Part shown: piece after piece, positions 26,645-37,313 of the stretch | How positions within the stretch are numbered: position 1 is the stretch's first letter | How the letters are laid out: each line of letters begins with the position of its first letter | Source: Begonia masoniana | Taxonomy: Eukaryota; Streptophyta; Magnoliopsida; Cucurbitales; Begoniaceae | Direction: 5' to 3' | NCBI GenBank assembly: GCA_022432975.1 | Contig: CM039502.1 | Coordinates: forward strand, 20,361,228 to 20,425,227 | DNA: 64,000 bases | The notes under the pieces: generated by a model | What the model was told of the DNA's origin: nothing | What the model saw: only the letters and a program-made list of their open reading frames with translations | The model's database searches: none | Program-made: the position numbers and the translations under genes

Positions 26645-29600
26645 TCATTCAAACAACTCGGGATATTTAGCCATCATATCCTGCTGTCGCTCCCAAGTAG
26701 CTTCTTCCACCTCGTAGTTCCGCCATAAGATTTTGACTAGCGGAATCTCTTTGTTGCGCAATACCTTGATGGAAGACTCTAATATACGTACAGGTTTCTC
26801 CACATAAGTTAAGGTAGGTTGTACCTCGATCTCTCTTACCTCCACGATATGTGATGGATCGCACAAATATTTTCGAAGCATAGACACATGAAATACATTG
26901 TGGATGCCTTCCATTGAAGCCGGAAGCTGTAGTCGATACGCCATCTTCCCGATCTTCTTCAAAATAGGGAAAGGCCCCACATATCTAGGGTTTAGCTTGC
27001 CCTTCCTTCCGAATCGCATTACACCTTTAAACGGAGAAACCTTCAAATAAACCTCATCACCTTCTTCGAATTCCAGTTCTTTCCGTCTTGTGTCAGCATA
27101 GCTCTTCTGTCGACTCTGAGCCATCTCGATACGCTGTCTGATAACAACAATCTTCTCTACCGTTTGCTGTAGAATATCGGGACCAACAATACTGGCTTCA
27201 CCAACCTCGTCCCAATATAATGGAGATCTACACTTTCGACCATACAAAGCTTCATACGGAGCCATACCAATGGTAGCCTGGAAGCTGTTGTTGTAAGAGA
27301 ACTCGATCAGTGGCAAATTCCTGCTCCACGATTCTTGAAACTCCAACACACAAGCTCTAAGCATATCCTCCAGAATCTGATTCGTTCTCTCTGTCTGACC
27401 ATCAGTCTGAGGATGAAATGCCGTGCTGAAATTTAGCTGAGTCCCCATAGCTTTGTGCAGACTCTTCCAGAACTTCGATGTAAACCTCGGATCTCGATCT
27501 GAGACAATCGAAACTGGTACACCGTGCAATCTAACAACCTCCTGCACATAAAGCTCGGCGAGCTGATCCATAGAAGATGCCATCTTCACAGATAAGAAGT
27601 GAGCCGACTTTGTCAATCGGTCCACGATCACCCAGATGCCATCATGTCCTCTCGTCGTCCTCAGGAGCCCCACAATAAAATCCATGGAGATCTGCTCCCA
27701 TTTCCACTCCGGAATCGGCAGTGGCTGTAGTGTTCCGGCCGGCCTCTGGTGTTCTGCCTTTACCTGTTGACAAACTAAACAGGTTTCAGCGTACTTAGCG
27801 ACCTTTCTCTTCATGTTCGGCCACCAAAAGTGTTGCTTTAAGTCTCTGTACATTTTAGTGCTCCCTAGATGCACAGAGTATGCTGAAGAATGTGCCTCGG
27901 CCAATATCTCCTTCTTTAGCTCCTCATCGTTAGGCACGTACCACCTATGCCTGAATTTCAGAATACCATCATCTGACAAGTTAAATTCAGACACGTCTCT
28001 AGATGTCATGCTCAATCGAAGCTCCTCACACTCCATATCTTTCTGCTGAGCTTCACGTATTTTATCCAGAATAGTCGGCCTGAGAGAAATGTTGGTGAGC
28101 ATACTGGACAACTCTGCCACAATCTCCACATCAAACTTCTCAATCTCAGACCGCAACGTAACCGACATCGCTGCAAGTGAAGGCTGACTCATAGTAGGCA
28201 TTCGGCTCAAAGCATCAGTGACCTTGTTCGCCTTTCCTGGATGGTACTTAATTTCAAACTCATAGTCTTTGACGAACTCTAGCCACCTTCTCTGTCGCAT
28301 GTTCAGTTCCTTTTGCGTAAACAAATATTTCAGGCTTTTGTGATCGGAAAATATCTCGCACTGCTGCCCATATAAGTAATGCCTCCACATCTTCAGTGCA
28401 AAGACCACAACCACTAATTCCAGGTCATGCGTAGGATAGTTCTGCTCATACGGCTTCAACTGCCGAGAAGCATACACGATAACCTTACCTTCCTGCATAA
28501 GCACGCATCCAAGCCCAACTCCAGATGCATCACAATATATACTGAATTTATCGCCTTCAACAGGCAATGTCAACACTGGAGCTGTAGTCAATCTCTGCTT
28601 TAACTCCATAAAACTGTTGTCGCAAGCAGCCGACCATATAAACTTCTCGTTCTTCCGAGTCAAGCGTGAAAGAGGAACTGCAATCTTTGACAATCCCTCT
28701 ATGAACTTCCGGTAATATCCAGCAAACCCAAGAAATCCACGTACCTCTCGCACGTTCTTAGGCTGTGGCCAATCTCTGACCACCTGAATTTTGCTCGGAT
28801 CCACAGAAACTCCTTCTTTTGATATGATATGGCCAAGAAAACTGACCCTATCCAGCCAAAACTCACATTTGGAGAGCTTTGGATATAGCTGGTGTCTTTG
28901 CAAAATTCCTAAAACAATCCGCAATTGCTCTTCATGCTCCTCCTTTGTCTTGGAATAAATCAGAATATCGTCGATGAAAACTACAACGAACTTATCTAGA
29001 TAATCCTCGAAGACGCGGTTCATCAAATCCATAAACGCTGCAGGGGCATTAGTAAGTCCAAAAGACATAACAATGAACTCATAATGCCCTTACTTGGTTC
29101 GGAACACCGTCTTCTGAACATCTTTCTTCCGGATCTTCAAATGATAGTAACCCGAGCATAGGTCAATCCTGGAAAACACTCGAGCACCTTGCAGCTGATC
29201 AAACAAATCATCTATCCGAGGCAGTGGATACTTATTCTTCACTGTAAGTTTATTCAGCTCCCTATAATCCACACACATTTTAAGGGTCCCGTCTTTCTTC
29301 TTGACAAATAGAACGGGCGCACCCCAGGGTGAAAAGCTGGGTCGGATGAAACTCTTATCTAACAACTCTTCAAGCTGAGTTTTCAACTCTCTCAATTCAG
29401 CAGGCACCAATCTATATGGATTCTTAGACACTGGCACGGAGCTCGGATATACATCAATAATAAACTCTATCTCCCTGTCCGGCGGTAATCCGGGAAGATC
29501 ATCAAGGAATATCTTGGAGAATTCTTTGACTATAGGAATGTCACTCGGCTTTACTCTGCTGAGCAACTGAGTATCAAGTACTGTGGCCAAATAAATAGAG

Positions 29601-31128
29601 CACTCACCTTTAAACTGCTCGTTGTCCTTCATGGAGTAGGAAATAGGCGATCCACTCAATCTGTTCATCGCCTGATAAGAAAACTCGGCTTTACCTGGGG
29701 GTCGAAAAGTCACAATCCCGGATCAACAATCGATGGTGACGAAGTGCTGCGATAGCCAGTCCATCCCTAAGATAAGATCGTAAATCTCTATGCCCATAAC
29801 AATCAGGTGAGCATAGAGGGTACTGTTCCCAACCGAGACAATATTGCCCTGGACAACATGACCTGACTGCATACGCTCTCTTGAAGGTAGCATCACACTA
29901 TATTCGCATTCTGCTAACTCAGACACAAGCTTCAGTCTAGAAACACAAGCAGTGGAAACAAAAGAGTGCGTAGCTCCCGTGTCTATCAAAGAAAATATCG
30001 CCACGCCCATAATCAAAATAGTACCTGGTATAACTGAGGGCTGAGCCTCATCGTCGATATCACCAGGCTCGATAAATGCAAAAATCCTCAGCATAACCCT
30101 CCTCTGGTCTGGGCCTGACTGCTCACGGCTCTGTTTCGGGCAATCTTTAACGAAGTGGCCCACTACTCCACACCGATAGCACTTATTCGTGCCCATTCTG
30201 CACTCTCCATTGTGTTCTCTCTAGCACTTAGGGCACCAAGGCATCTGAGAACCCCTTGTACCTGTTTGCCTTTCCCTCGATTGTTGCCTCCCTCTAAAGG
30301 CCTTTTAACGCCTCTCTGTTGTTGTTGCTGTGGCTGTCCTCTCGGTTGCCAGCCTTTATTTCTGAGCTGTGGGTGGATCTCACGAAAGAAGCCTCTAGCT
30401 GGCTCCTTTGGTTTAACAGAACTCTGATCAACAGCCTCAATTTTAAGTGCCCTGGCCACAATCTCATCGTAGGATACATTCCGCACCCCCGATATTGTAA
30501 GACTCTTCCGAATTTCTTGGCCAAGCCCCTGTACAAATCTGCGTACCTTGTCCTCATTGACACTAACCTAGCGCGGCGCGAATAGGGACAAAGCCTCGAA
30601 CCTCCTCACATAGTCAGCAATCGAACCAACCTGCCGCAACTGCATAAACTCTACCATCTTCGCCTCCCGCACTGTATGGCTGAAGTACTTGTCGTAGAAT
30701 ATCATTTTGAAACGCTCCCAGCTCATAATAGTTACATCGGTGGTTGCCTTGATAGAATCCCACCAGAATCGGGCATCCAGTGCTAAGTGGTAACTCACCA
30801 ACGCAACCTTCTCTCCGTCCTCAATGCTTGCGTAGGCCAGCATATTCTCCATGGTTCGAATCCACTCCTCGGCTGAAGAGGGATCCGCAGACTGCCCATT
30901 GAACACGGGAGGTTGGAGCTTCTGGAATCTCTCAATTCCCCGATTACCCGGAGTCGCTATCTCCCGAGCTCTAATGCCCTCACGATCTATTAGGGTACCC
31001 AACTGCTGGGACTGTCTCTCCATTTGTTGGGCCTGTCGCTCCATGTGTTGGGACTGTTGGGCAATAAAATCCTTAAGATGGTCTATCGTATCGTCTCGGT
31101 CATCTCGGTCATTTCCTCGACGCACCAT
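26645..31128 (-). pseudogene. L1 gag-pol polyprotein, broken
   Basis: One minus-strand gene from MVRRGNDRDD at 31128: gag (to about 30200), zinc knuckle CYRCGVVGHFVKDCP, protease [10 protein letters not shown], reverse transcriptase with active site FIDDILIYS, RNase H ([10 protein letters not shown]), integrase (DFIVGLL, SDRDPRF, QTERTNQ) and chromodomain ending ATWERQQDM. The 807-residue stretch 29068-26645 (reverse transcriptase to chromodomain) is open. Breaks: a stop after FAPR in gag (30568), a frameshift and further stop near 30200-30250, a stop after TIDC (29723) and a stop after FRTK (29090). Several fit C-to-T decay. Confidence 0.94.
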
Positions 31129-31280
31129 ATTTCTATACTCCTATAAAAGTTAAAAGCAAATAACTCTAAGAAATCGAAATCAAATAAAATTTTTTAAACA
31201 TACTTACAGTTGAGGAAGGACGTCCGCGTAGTGGCATGCGCAGTAGAGCAGTCTACAGAACCGTTTTTAAAATCCAGGGG

Positions 31281-31291
31281 CTCTGATACCA
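31281..31291 (-). other. L1 primer binding site (initiator tRNA-Met)
   Basis: On the minus strand TGGTATCAGAG lies five bases from the LTR edge. It is complementary to the 3' end of plant initiator tRNA-Met, the usual primer of this clade. Confidence 0.88.
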
Positions 31292-31296
31292 TAAAT

Positions 31297-32760
31297 TGTA
31301 ACGACCCTTACACTATTCCCTTAATTTTCAGTATAAATTTTTCTTTTTAAACCTCTAATTAAAATTAAAACGTCCATAAAACCATTTAAAGAAAATACCT
31401 TAAAATAGGTGTTGCAATTCCTTTGAAAATAAAGTAAAAACATTAAAAGAAATATATAAAACATCGGCCAAGGAAGTTGACGGCAAACAGGGCATTTCGC
31501 CCGTGAAATGCCTGGCCGATCGATCGGCTGTGGCCAAATTGGTGGGGGGGGGGGGGGGGGGGGGAGGGGTGATCGATCGCCCCATTTCAATCAGCCGATC
31601 GATCGCCCCCTTGTGGGCATCTCCTTGCGATTGATCGCATCTCCTTGCGATTGGTCGGCAGCCTCTCTGAATTTTGAAATCCAGAGAGCTGCTCCCTTCT
31701 CTCTCTTTTTCCTTCCTTCACCCTTTTCATCGTTACCCTGCACACAAACTCACACACACTTCACAATTCTCTTTTCTACCTCATACATTCATCACTTCTT
31801 CAAATACTTTTCATAACAATACAACCACTCTACTCTCCGCATTCAATCCCCACTTTACCAATCGCCCAAAAATCGACTCAAAACACGTTTAAAACATAAC
31901 CCGATTTCATAAAAAAAAAACCGCGTGGATCTGTTTAAAAACTTAACACTACCCCCTATTTTAAACCAAGCAGTTTATAAAAATAGTTTCCAAAACATCA
32001 AAATATAAACATATCAACTAATCAGATCCCAAACATCCTAATATGTTCGATCTATACAATTTTTCCTACGATCTAACTATCATATTCCCAGAATACTTAC
32101 GTACATTTACTTCCCCACGGGTCAAGATACGCGTCGACTGCCCGCGCACACCAACACAGCCGTTCTTCTTCAACCATCTTGTACAACTGGTGGAGGAACG
32201 TCGTCTTCACCTTTTTCGAAATCACCTACACCATACATACAATCTATGAGCTAAAGGCTCAGTAAGTTTCGTAAATGTAAATACATGCTGTGCAAATGAG
32301 TTTCAGAAATCATGCAACATTTTTTTTTATCTTTACATAGGTTGTCACTGAGATCTCAACTCGCTAAATGGAGAGGGCACATCTTGCGGTTGGACAACCC
32401 TTTCCACCTAGCGGAGGGGGGTACATGCTTGCAACACGCACAGCCATGCTTGAGCCCTACCTCGTATGACCATAAACATACATCGGTTCTTATTAGATGC
32501 GGTATTATGACCGACCCTTCTCAGCCTTCACAACAGGTCAATAGCCCCCTTTCAGGCCACATCGCCATTTTCTTTAAAACATAGTGTAGAAATTCATTTT
32601 CTATGCGTAATTTAACACCGTGATGCATGGACAATTACGTGCTTAAAGTAAATATGAATCATACATACCATCGAGACAATAAAAGTGATTAAAAGCATAT
32701 TTTATAAAAGAACTAATCCTAACTACCCAACCAAAACATTTAAACAATCAAGACTCCGAT
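31297..32760 (-). repeat. L1 5' LTR, part 1
   Basis: Matches 24014-25565 in order, including the G run (31544-31564), with a deletion near 31565-31625 relative to the other LTR. It is cut at 32760 by the Cassandra insertion. Confidence 0.93.
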
Positions 32761-33144
32761 TGTAACGACCCCGTTTCCCAGCAAGATATTGTCCGCTCTG
32801 GGGATTGGGCCGTAGCACAATATCCTCCCCTCACGGCTTTGTTTGGCGAGAACTTCCCGGAAGGTCACCCAACCTGGAATTGCTCTCGCCGAAGCACTTT
32901 TAACTTCGGAGTTCTTATGGGATCCGTTGCCAATCGTGCTCCAAAACGCGTCTTGCTATCTTGGGAGGGATCTCTTACATATGTTTCATTTCCATGTACT
33001 TCCCCAAGCGATGTGGGATTGTGACAACCCCCTCTTTACGACCCGGGATTCGCCTATACTCGAGTCCGGGATCCATCCACCCCGCAACCCGAGGTTTGCC
33101 CCGCAGTCGTACACATACGTACACATTCCATTTGGGTCATCACA
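32761..33144 (-). repeat. Cassandra LTR a
   Basis: 384 bp, minus orientation, with TGTAACGACC and GTCATCACA edges. Nearly identical to LTRs b and c. Confidence 0.93.
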
Positions 33145-33215
33145 ATCACCCCCCCTTGGGGGCCCAACGTCCCCGTTGGCCACATTTCCGGTTGGGTACA
33201 GGCTCTGATACCATT

Positions 33216-33599
33216 TGTAACGACCCCGTTTCCCAGCAAGATATTGTCCGCTCTGGGGATTGGGCTGTAGCATAATATCCTCCCCTCACGGCTTTGTTTG
33301 GCGAGAACTTCCCGGAAGGTCACCCAACCTGGAATTGCTCTCGCCGAAGCACTTTTAACTTCGGAGTTCTTATGGGATCCGTTGCCAATCGTGCTCCAAA
33401 ACGCGTCTTGCTATCTTGGGAGGGATCTCTTACATATGTTTCATTTCCATGTACTTCCCCAAGCGATGTGGGATTGTGACAACCCCCTCTTTACGACCCG
33501 GGATTCGCCTATACTCGAGTCCGGGATCCATCCACCCCGCAACCCGAGGTTTGCCCCGCAGTCGTACACATACGTACACATTCCATTTGGGTCATCACA
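33216..33599 (-). repeat. Cassandra LTR b
   Basis: 384 bp, apparently identical to LTR c and differing from LTR a at a few bases (for example GGGCTGTAGCATAA against GGGCCGTAGCACAA). Confidence 0.93.
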
Positions 33600-33670
33600 A
33601 TCACCCCCCCTTGGGGGCCCAACGTCCCCGTTGGCCACATTTCCGGTTGGGTACAGGCTCTGATACCATT

Positions 33671-34054
33671 TGTAACGACCCCGTTTCCCAGCAAGATATT
33701 GTCCGCTCTGGGGATTGGGCTGTAGCATAATATCCTCCCCTCACGGCTTTGTTTGGCGAGAACTTCCCGGAAGGTCACCCAACCTGGAATTGCTCTCGCC
33801 GAAGCACTTTTAACTTCGGAGTTCTTATGGGATCCGTTGCCAATCGTGCTCCAAAACGCGTCTTGCTATCTTGGGAGGGATCTCTTACATATGTTTCATT
33901 TCCATGTACTTCCCCAAGCGATGTGGGATTGTGACAACCCCCTCTTTACGACCCGGGATTCGCCTATACTCGAGTCCGGGATCCATCCACCCCGCAACCC
34001 GAGGTTTGCCCCGCAGTCGTACACATACGTACACATTCCATTTGGGTCATCACA
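33671..34054 (-). repeat. Cassandra LTR c
   Basis: 384 bp. Its start meets the start of LTR d head-to-head in the palindrome TCATCACAATATTGTGATGA. Confidence 0.93.
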
Positions 34055-34058
34055 ATAT

Positions 34059-34462
34059 TGTGATGACCCGAATGTGAACGTATGTGTACGACTGCGGGGC
34101 AAACCTCGGGTTGCGGGGCAAACCTCGGGACCTAAGCCGAGTGTAGGCGAATCCCGGACTCGAGTATAGGCAAATCCCGGGTCGTAAAGATGGGGTTGTC
34201 ACAATCCCACATCGCTTGGGGAAGTATGTGGAAATGAAACATATGTAAAGAGACTCTCCCAACATAGCAAGACGCGTTTTGGAGCACGATTGGCAACGGA
34301 TCCCATAAGAACTCCGAAGTTAAAAGTGCTTCGGCGAGAGCAATTCCAGGTTGGGTGACCTTCCGGGAAGTTCTCGCCAAACAAAGCCGTGAGGGGAGGA
34401 TATTGTGCTACGGCCCAATCCCCAGAGCGGACAATATCTTGCTGGGAAACGGGGTCGTTACA
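34059..34462 (+). repeat. Cassandra LTR d
   Basis: 404 bp, longer than a-c because of sequence that includes a repeated GCGGGGCAAACCTCGGG unit. The 5S-like core is at 34298-34376. Confidence 0.93.
34298..34376 (+). other. 5S rRNA-like core in Cassandra LTR d
   Basis: GGATCCCATAAGAACTCCGA to GGGAAGTTCTCG follows plant 5S rRNA, including the internal promoter region. The equivalent is present in all five LTRs, and in reverse in a-c. Confidence 0.85.
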
Positions 34463-34533
34463 AATGGTATCAGAGCCTGTACCCAACCGGAAATGTGGCC
34501 AACGAGGACGTTGGGCCCCCGAGGGGGGGTGAT

Positions 34534-34937
34534 TGTGATGACCCGAATGTGAACGTATGTGTACGACTGCGGGGCAAACCTCGGGTTGCGGGGCAAACCT
34601 CGGGACCTAAGCCGAGTGTAGGCGAATCCCGGACTCGAGTATAGGCGAATCCCGGGTCGTAAAGATGGGGTTGTCACAATCCCACATCGCTTGGGGAAGT
34701 ATGTGGAAATGAAACATATGTAAAGAGACTCTCCCAACATAGCAAGACGCGTTTTGGAGCACGATTGGCAACGGATCCCATAAGAACTCCGAAGTTAAAA
34801 GTGCTTCGGCGAGAGCAATTCCAGGTTGGGTGACCTTCCGGGAAGTTCTCGCCAAACAAAGCCGTAAGGGGAGGATATTGTGCTACGGCTCAATCCCCAG
34901 AGCGGACAATATCTTGCTGGGAAACGGGGTCGTTACA
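34534..34937 (+). repeat. Cassandra LTR e
   Basis: 404 bp, matching LTR d apart from a few bases (for example GCCGTAAGGGG against GCCGTGAGGGG). Confidence 0.93.
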
Positions 34938-34942
34938 CCGAT

Positions 34943-35256
34943 GATCCTCGACGCGACTTCGACGTACGGTGTAGGCCAATCGGCCAGAATAAGTCACGAG
35001 AACTTACCTCGTGCGCGTTGAACTTCTAGCTCTGTCCACGAGTGTCGTTTACCTAAGGCAATTTCAAAATATTTGTCGTTAAAACGAGTCTAAACCAATA
35101 AACGTCTAAACTTACGAAACTCTTAACTAATGAAATTTTCTAAAACTCTAACTTAACTAATCGAGGCATTTTAATAAACAATTTATGCTCGATATCTCGA
35201 AATCACCATTAACGAGTTTTTCCAAAAACCCGAAATTTCTCAAACTCTAACCTTTC
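34943..35256 (-). repeat. L1 5' LTR, part 2
   Basis: Continues the L1 LTR (match to 25566-25880) between the Cassandra insertion and element O. Confidence 0.93.
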
Positions 35257-35417
35257 TGTAACGCCCGACAACTTCAGCCAGGTGACTTCCTAACTGTATT
35301 AACGGTCATAAATATTCAGTATTCACGGTTTAGAGTTTTATACCAAGAATAATTAATTCCATGTGGATTTAAACTAGGTTGGGTGGTAAAGTTGTAATAA
35401 TGGAGGGTGATGACCAA

Positions 35418-35426
35418 TATATAAAG
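35418..35426 (+). promoter_or_regulatory. LTR TATA box, O
   Basis: TATATAAAG about 162 bp into the LTR, repeated in the 3' LTR at 59910-59918. If used, U3 is short and most of the 2.3-kb LTR, including its repeats, would be transcribed leader. Confidence 0.6.
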
Positions 35427-35909
35427 AAAAGGGGAATGTTTTAAACCTCACTTAAACCACTGTAGCCGACACCTTCCTTTTCGGCGATTTCTTCTCTCCC
35501 AAGCTCTTGTTCTCTGCTTTCAGCATACTCTCTTCGACGATCGGTTTTCTCTGCCACTACTCGACTACTCTGTGCCCGAGGTAATGCATTAGACAACGTA
35601 GCTATCTGTTAGTTTGTTAGCCCTGTTTTCTACTCGGCATTGGAGTTTTGGATTTTCCAATGGCCGACTAATAATAAGAACATTTGAAATCTGAGAGTGG
35701 GAATACTTTTATCTAATCAATTCTAGACATTTAAAACAACAACCCTGAGTTATCGATAATCGAATCTGTCTGTTTTGGTTTTGGGATTTCAGACTGCACA
35801 GGGTATTAGGCTAAAGATTCGGGAATGACTTTAGCTATTAAATCTTAGGATAACTCGAGATTAGAACTATTAGGATTTTGTTTTAACTACTGCAATGTAA
35901 ATGTTTTAG

Positions 35910-35956
35910 GTGGAGAAGTTTGAAGAGAAAGGAGCTCAAAGTGCTAAGGAGACCAG
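35910..35956 (+). other. mini-exon-like segment, O LTR
   Basis: ATGTTTTAG precedes it and GACCAG/GTAAGTG ends it; 47 nt, as in E1. In the 3' LTR of O the donor is GTGAGT, still a plausible donor. Confidence 0.35.
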
Positions 35957-36974
35957 GTAAGTGAATGTATAGGATTTCTGGCCAATAGGGCCCTACATCA
36001 CAAGGATGCTAGATAGTAACTGATATGACGATTAGAGGTTATTATGCTACAGTCTAGTATTTGTGTTGATGTTTAGTTTGATGGTAAGCTTTCATACTAG
36101 ATAAATGTTCTGTTCTGTAGCCTGAATGAGTTAAGAATTTCCATATTCATGCATTATCAATGTTTTATGCACATGAAAATGTTTTAAAAACATGTTTTCT
36201 CATGAACAAGATAAGATGATAAAATCCCTGCAACGTGGTTGAGTGAGGGTTGGGGGCGGTTCGGCGTATGTCACAGTCCAAAGAAGGACATATGAATACG
36301 ACCCGCAGTAGGGACCATGATCAAACTCACTGTCAAACCCCCTTTACCGGCACAACTCCTCTCTCATTCCACACAACTTAAATGATGAATATGAACAATG
36401 ATTATGAACAATGATTATGGATGATGATTATGAACAAGAAAAAACTTATGACCATGTTTTTCTCTGGATCATGCATTCATGCATTCATGTTATTGTTGCA
36501 TTCCTTACTAAGCATTAGGCTTATAGTTGAACCTTATGATGTAGGTGAAGAGTTAATAGGTGAGGATTCCCAATCCCAAGAGAACGTTTAAAGCTGGTTG
36601 ATGGAGGATGCTCAGTGTGACAGTGCAAGGCTGGGTAGGCGAATAAGTTCCCTGGTTATACTCATAGTAAGTCAGAAAAGTTTATGATAAGCAAATGACT
36701 AAGTAGAACAAAATTCCTTATAACAATGAGATTCAGATTTGAATGGTTTGACTCTAGAGTCTGAATACGACTTTAAGGATTATTGAATGGTTTGTGTTGC
36801 TTAAGTCTTCCGCTATGCGTATTTTGGATGAGTTTATGATCCTTATTCTTTGAGGTTTATAGTTACTAAGTTAAGAATCGGGTGAATTGTGATATGTTCT
36901 ATCGGATGAAGATGTTTGATGATTATAGTGTTTTACTGCCGTATGATAGAAGCTGGATGAGGCAATCATCCGGC

Positions 36975-37254
36975 TGACGTCATCGGCGGATGTCACATTA
37001 TGGGAGTTGAACGATTGAGTCTTCCGGGTGACGTCACCGGAAGATGTAGTATGTTTCCTCGCCCGATGACGTAAATGTTAATTTGTCGTCTAGCGTTTGG
37101 TGGATGAAGTGTATTTCTTCACCGGATGCTGCGAATATTATTTTGTCGTCTAGCGATCGGAAAATGTAGTGTAATAAAGTCAACGGATGATGAGGATGTT
37201 ATTTGTCGTTTAGTGACCGGGTCATGTTTTAATTATACACGTGAGAAGCACGTG
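36975..37254 (+). promoter_or_regulatory. bZIP-type motif cluster in O LTR
   Basis: TGACGTCA occurs at 36975-36982 and 37029-37036, and CACGTG (G-box) at 37238-37243 and 37249-37254, the latter pair in the inverted context ACACGTGAGAAGCACGTGT. These palindromes are known bZIP factor sites in plants. Their use here is inferred. Confidence 0.5.
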
Positions 37255-37313
37255 TCCACCGGATGATGTCCCCTTATTTCACCGGATGATCTAAAGAGTC
37301 TCTTTACCGGATG

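Larger units (their letters stand above)
32761..34937. mobile_element. Cassandra-type TRIM multimer, five LTRs, head-to-head
   Basis: Three minus-oriented 384-bp LTRs (32761-33144, 33216-33599, 33671-34054) are separated by two 71-bp internal domains. They are then joined through ATAT (34055-34058) to two plus-oriented 404-bp LTRs (34059-34462, 34534-34937) separated by one 71-bp domain (34463-34533). The whole is flanked by one TSD, CCGAT (32756-32760, 34938-34942). Each internal domain holds only a tRNA-Met primer site (AATGGTATCAGAGCC) and a purine tract (GAGGGGGGGTGAT). Each LTR holds a 5S rRNA-like core. No protein is encoded; it would depend on enzymes in trans. Confidence 0.95.
35257..37313 (+). 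repeat. O 5' LTR, part 1
   Basis: Starts TGTAACGCCC. It contains a TATA-like TATATAAAG (35418-35426), the mini-exon-like segment (35910-35956), two TGACGTCA sites and paired CACGTG sites. Cut at 37313 by element N. Confidence 0.95.

Noticed and set aside
32839..34859. Repeated 61-138-codon frames in the Cassandra cluster
   Set aside because: They lie across 5S-like cores on either strand and repeat only because the LTRs repeat; Cassandra encodes no protein.
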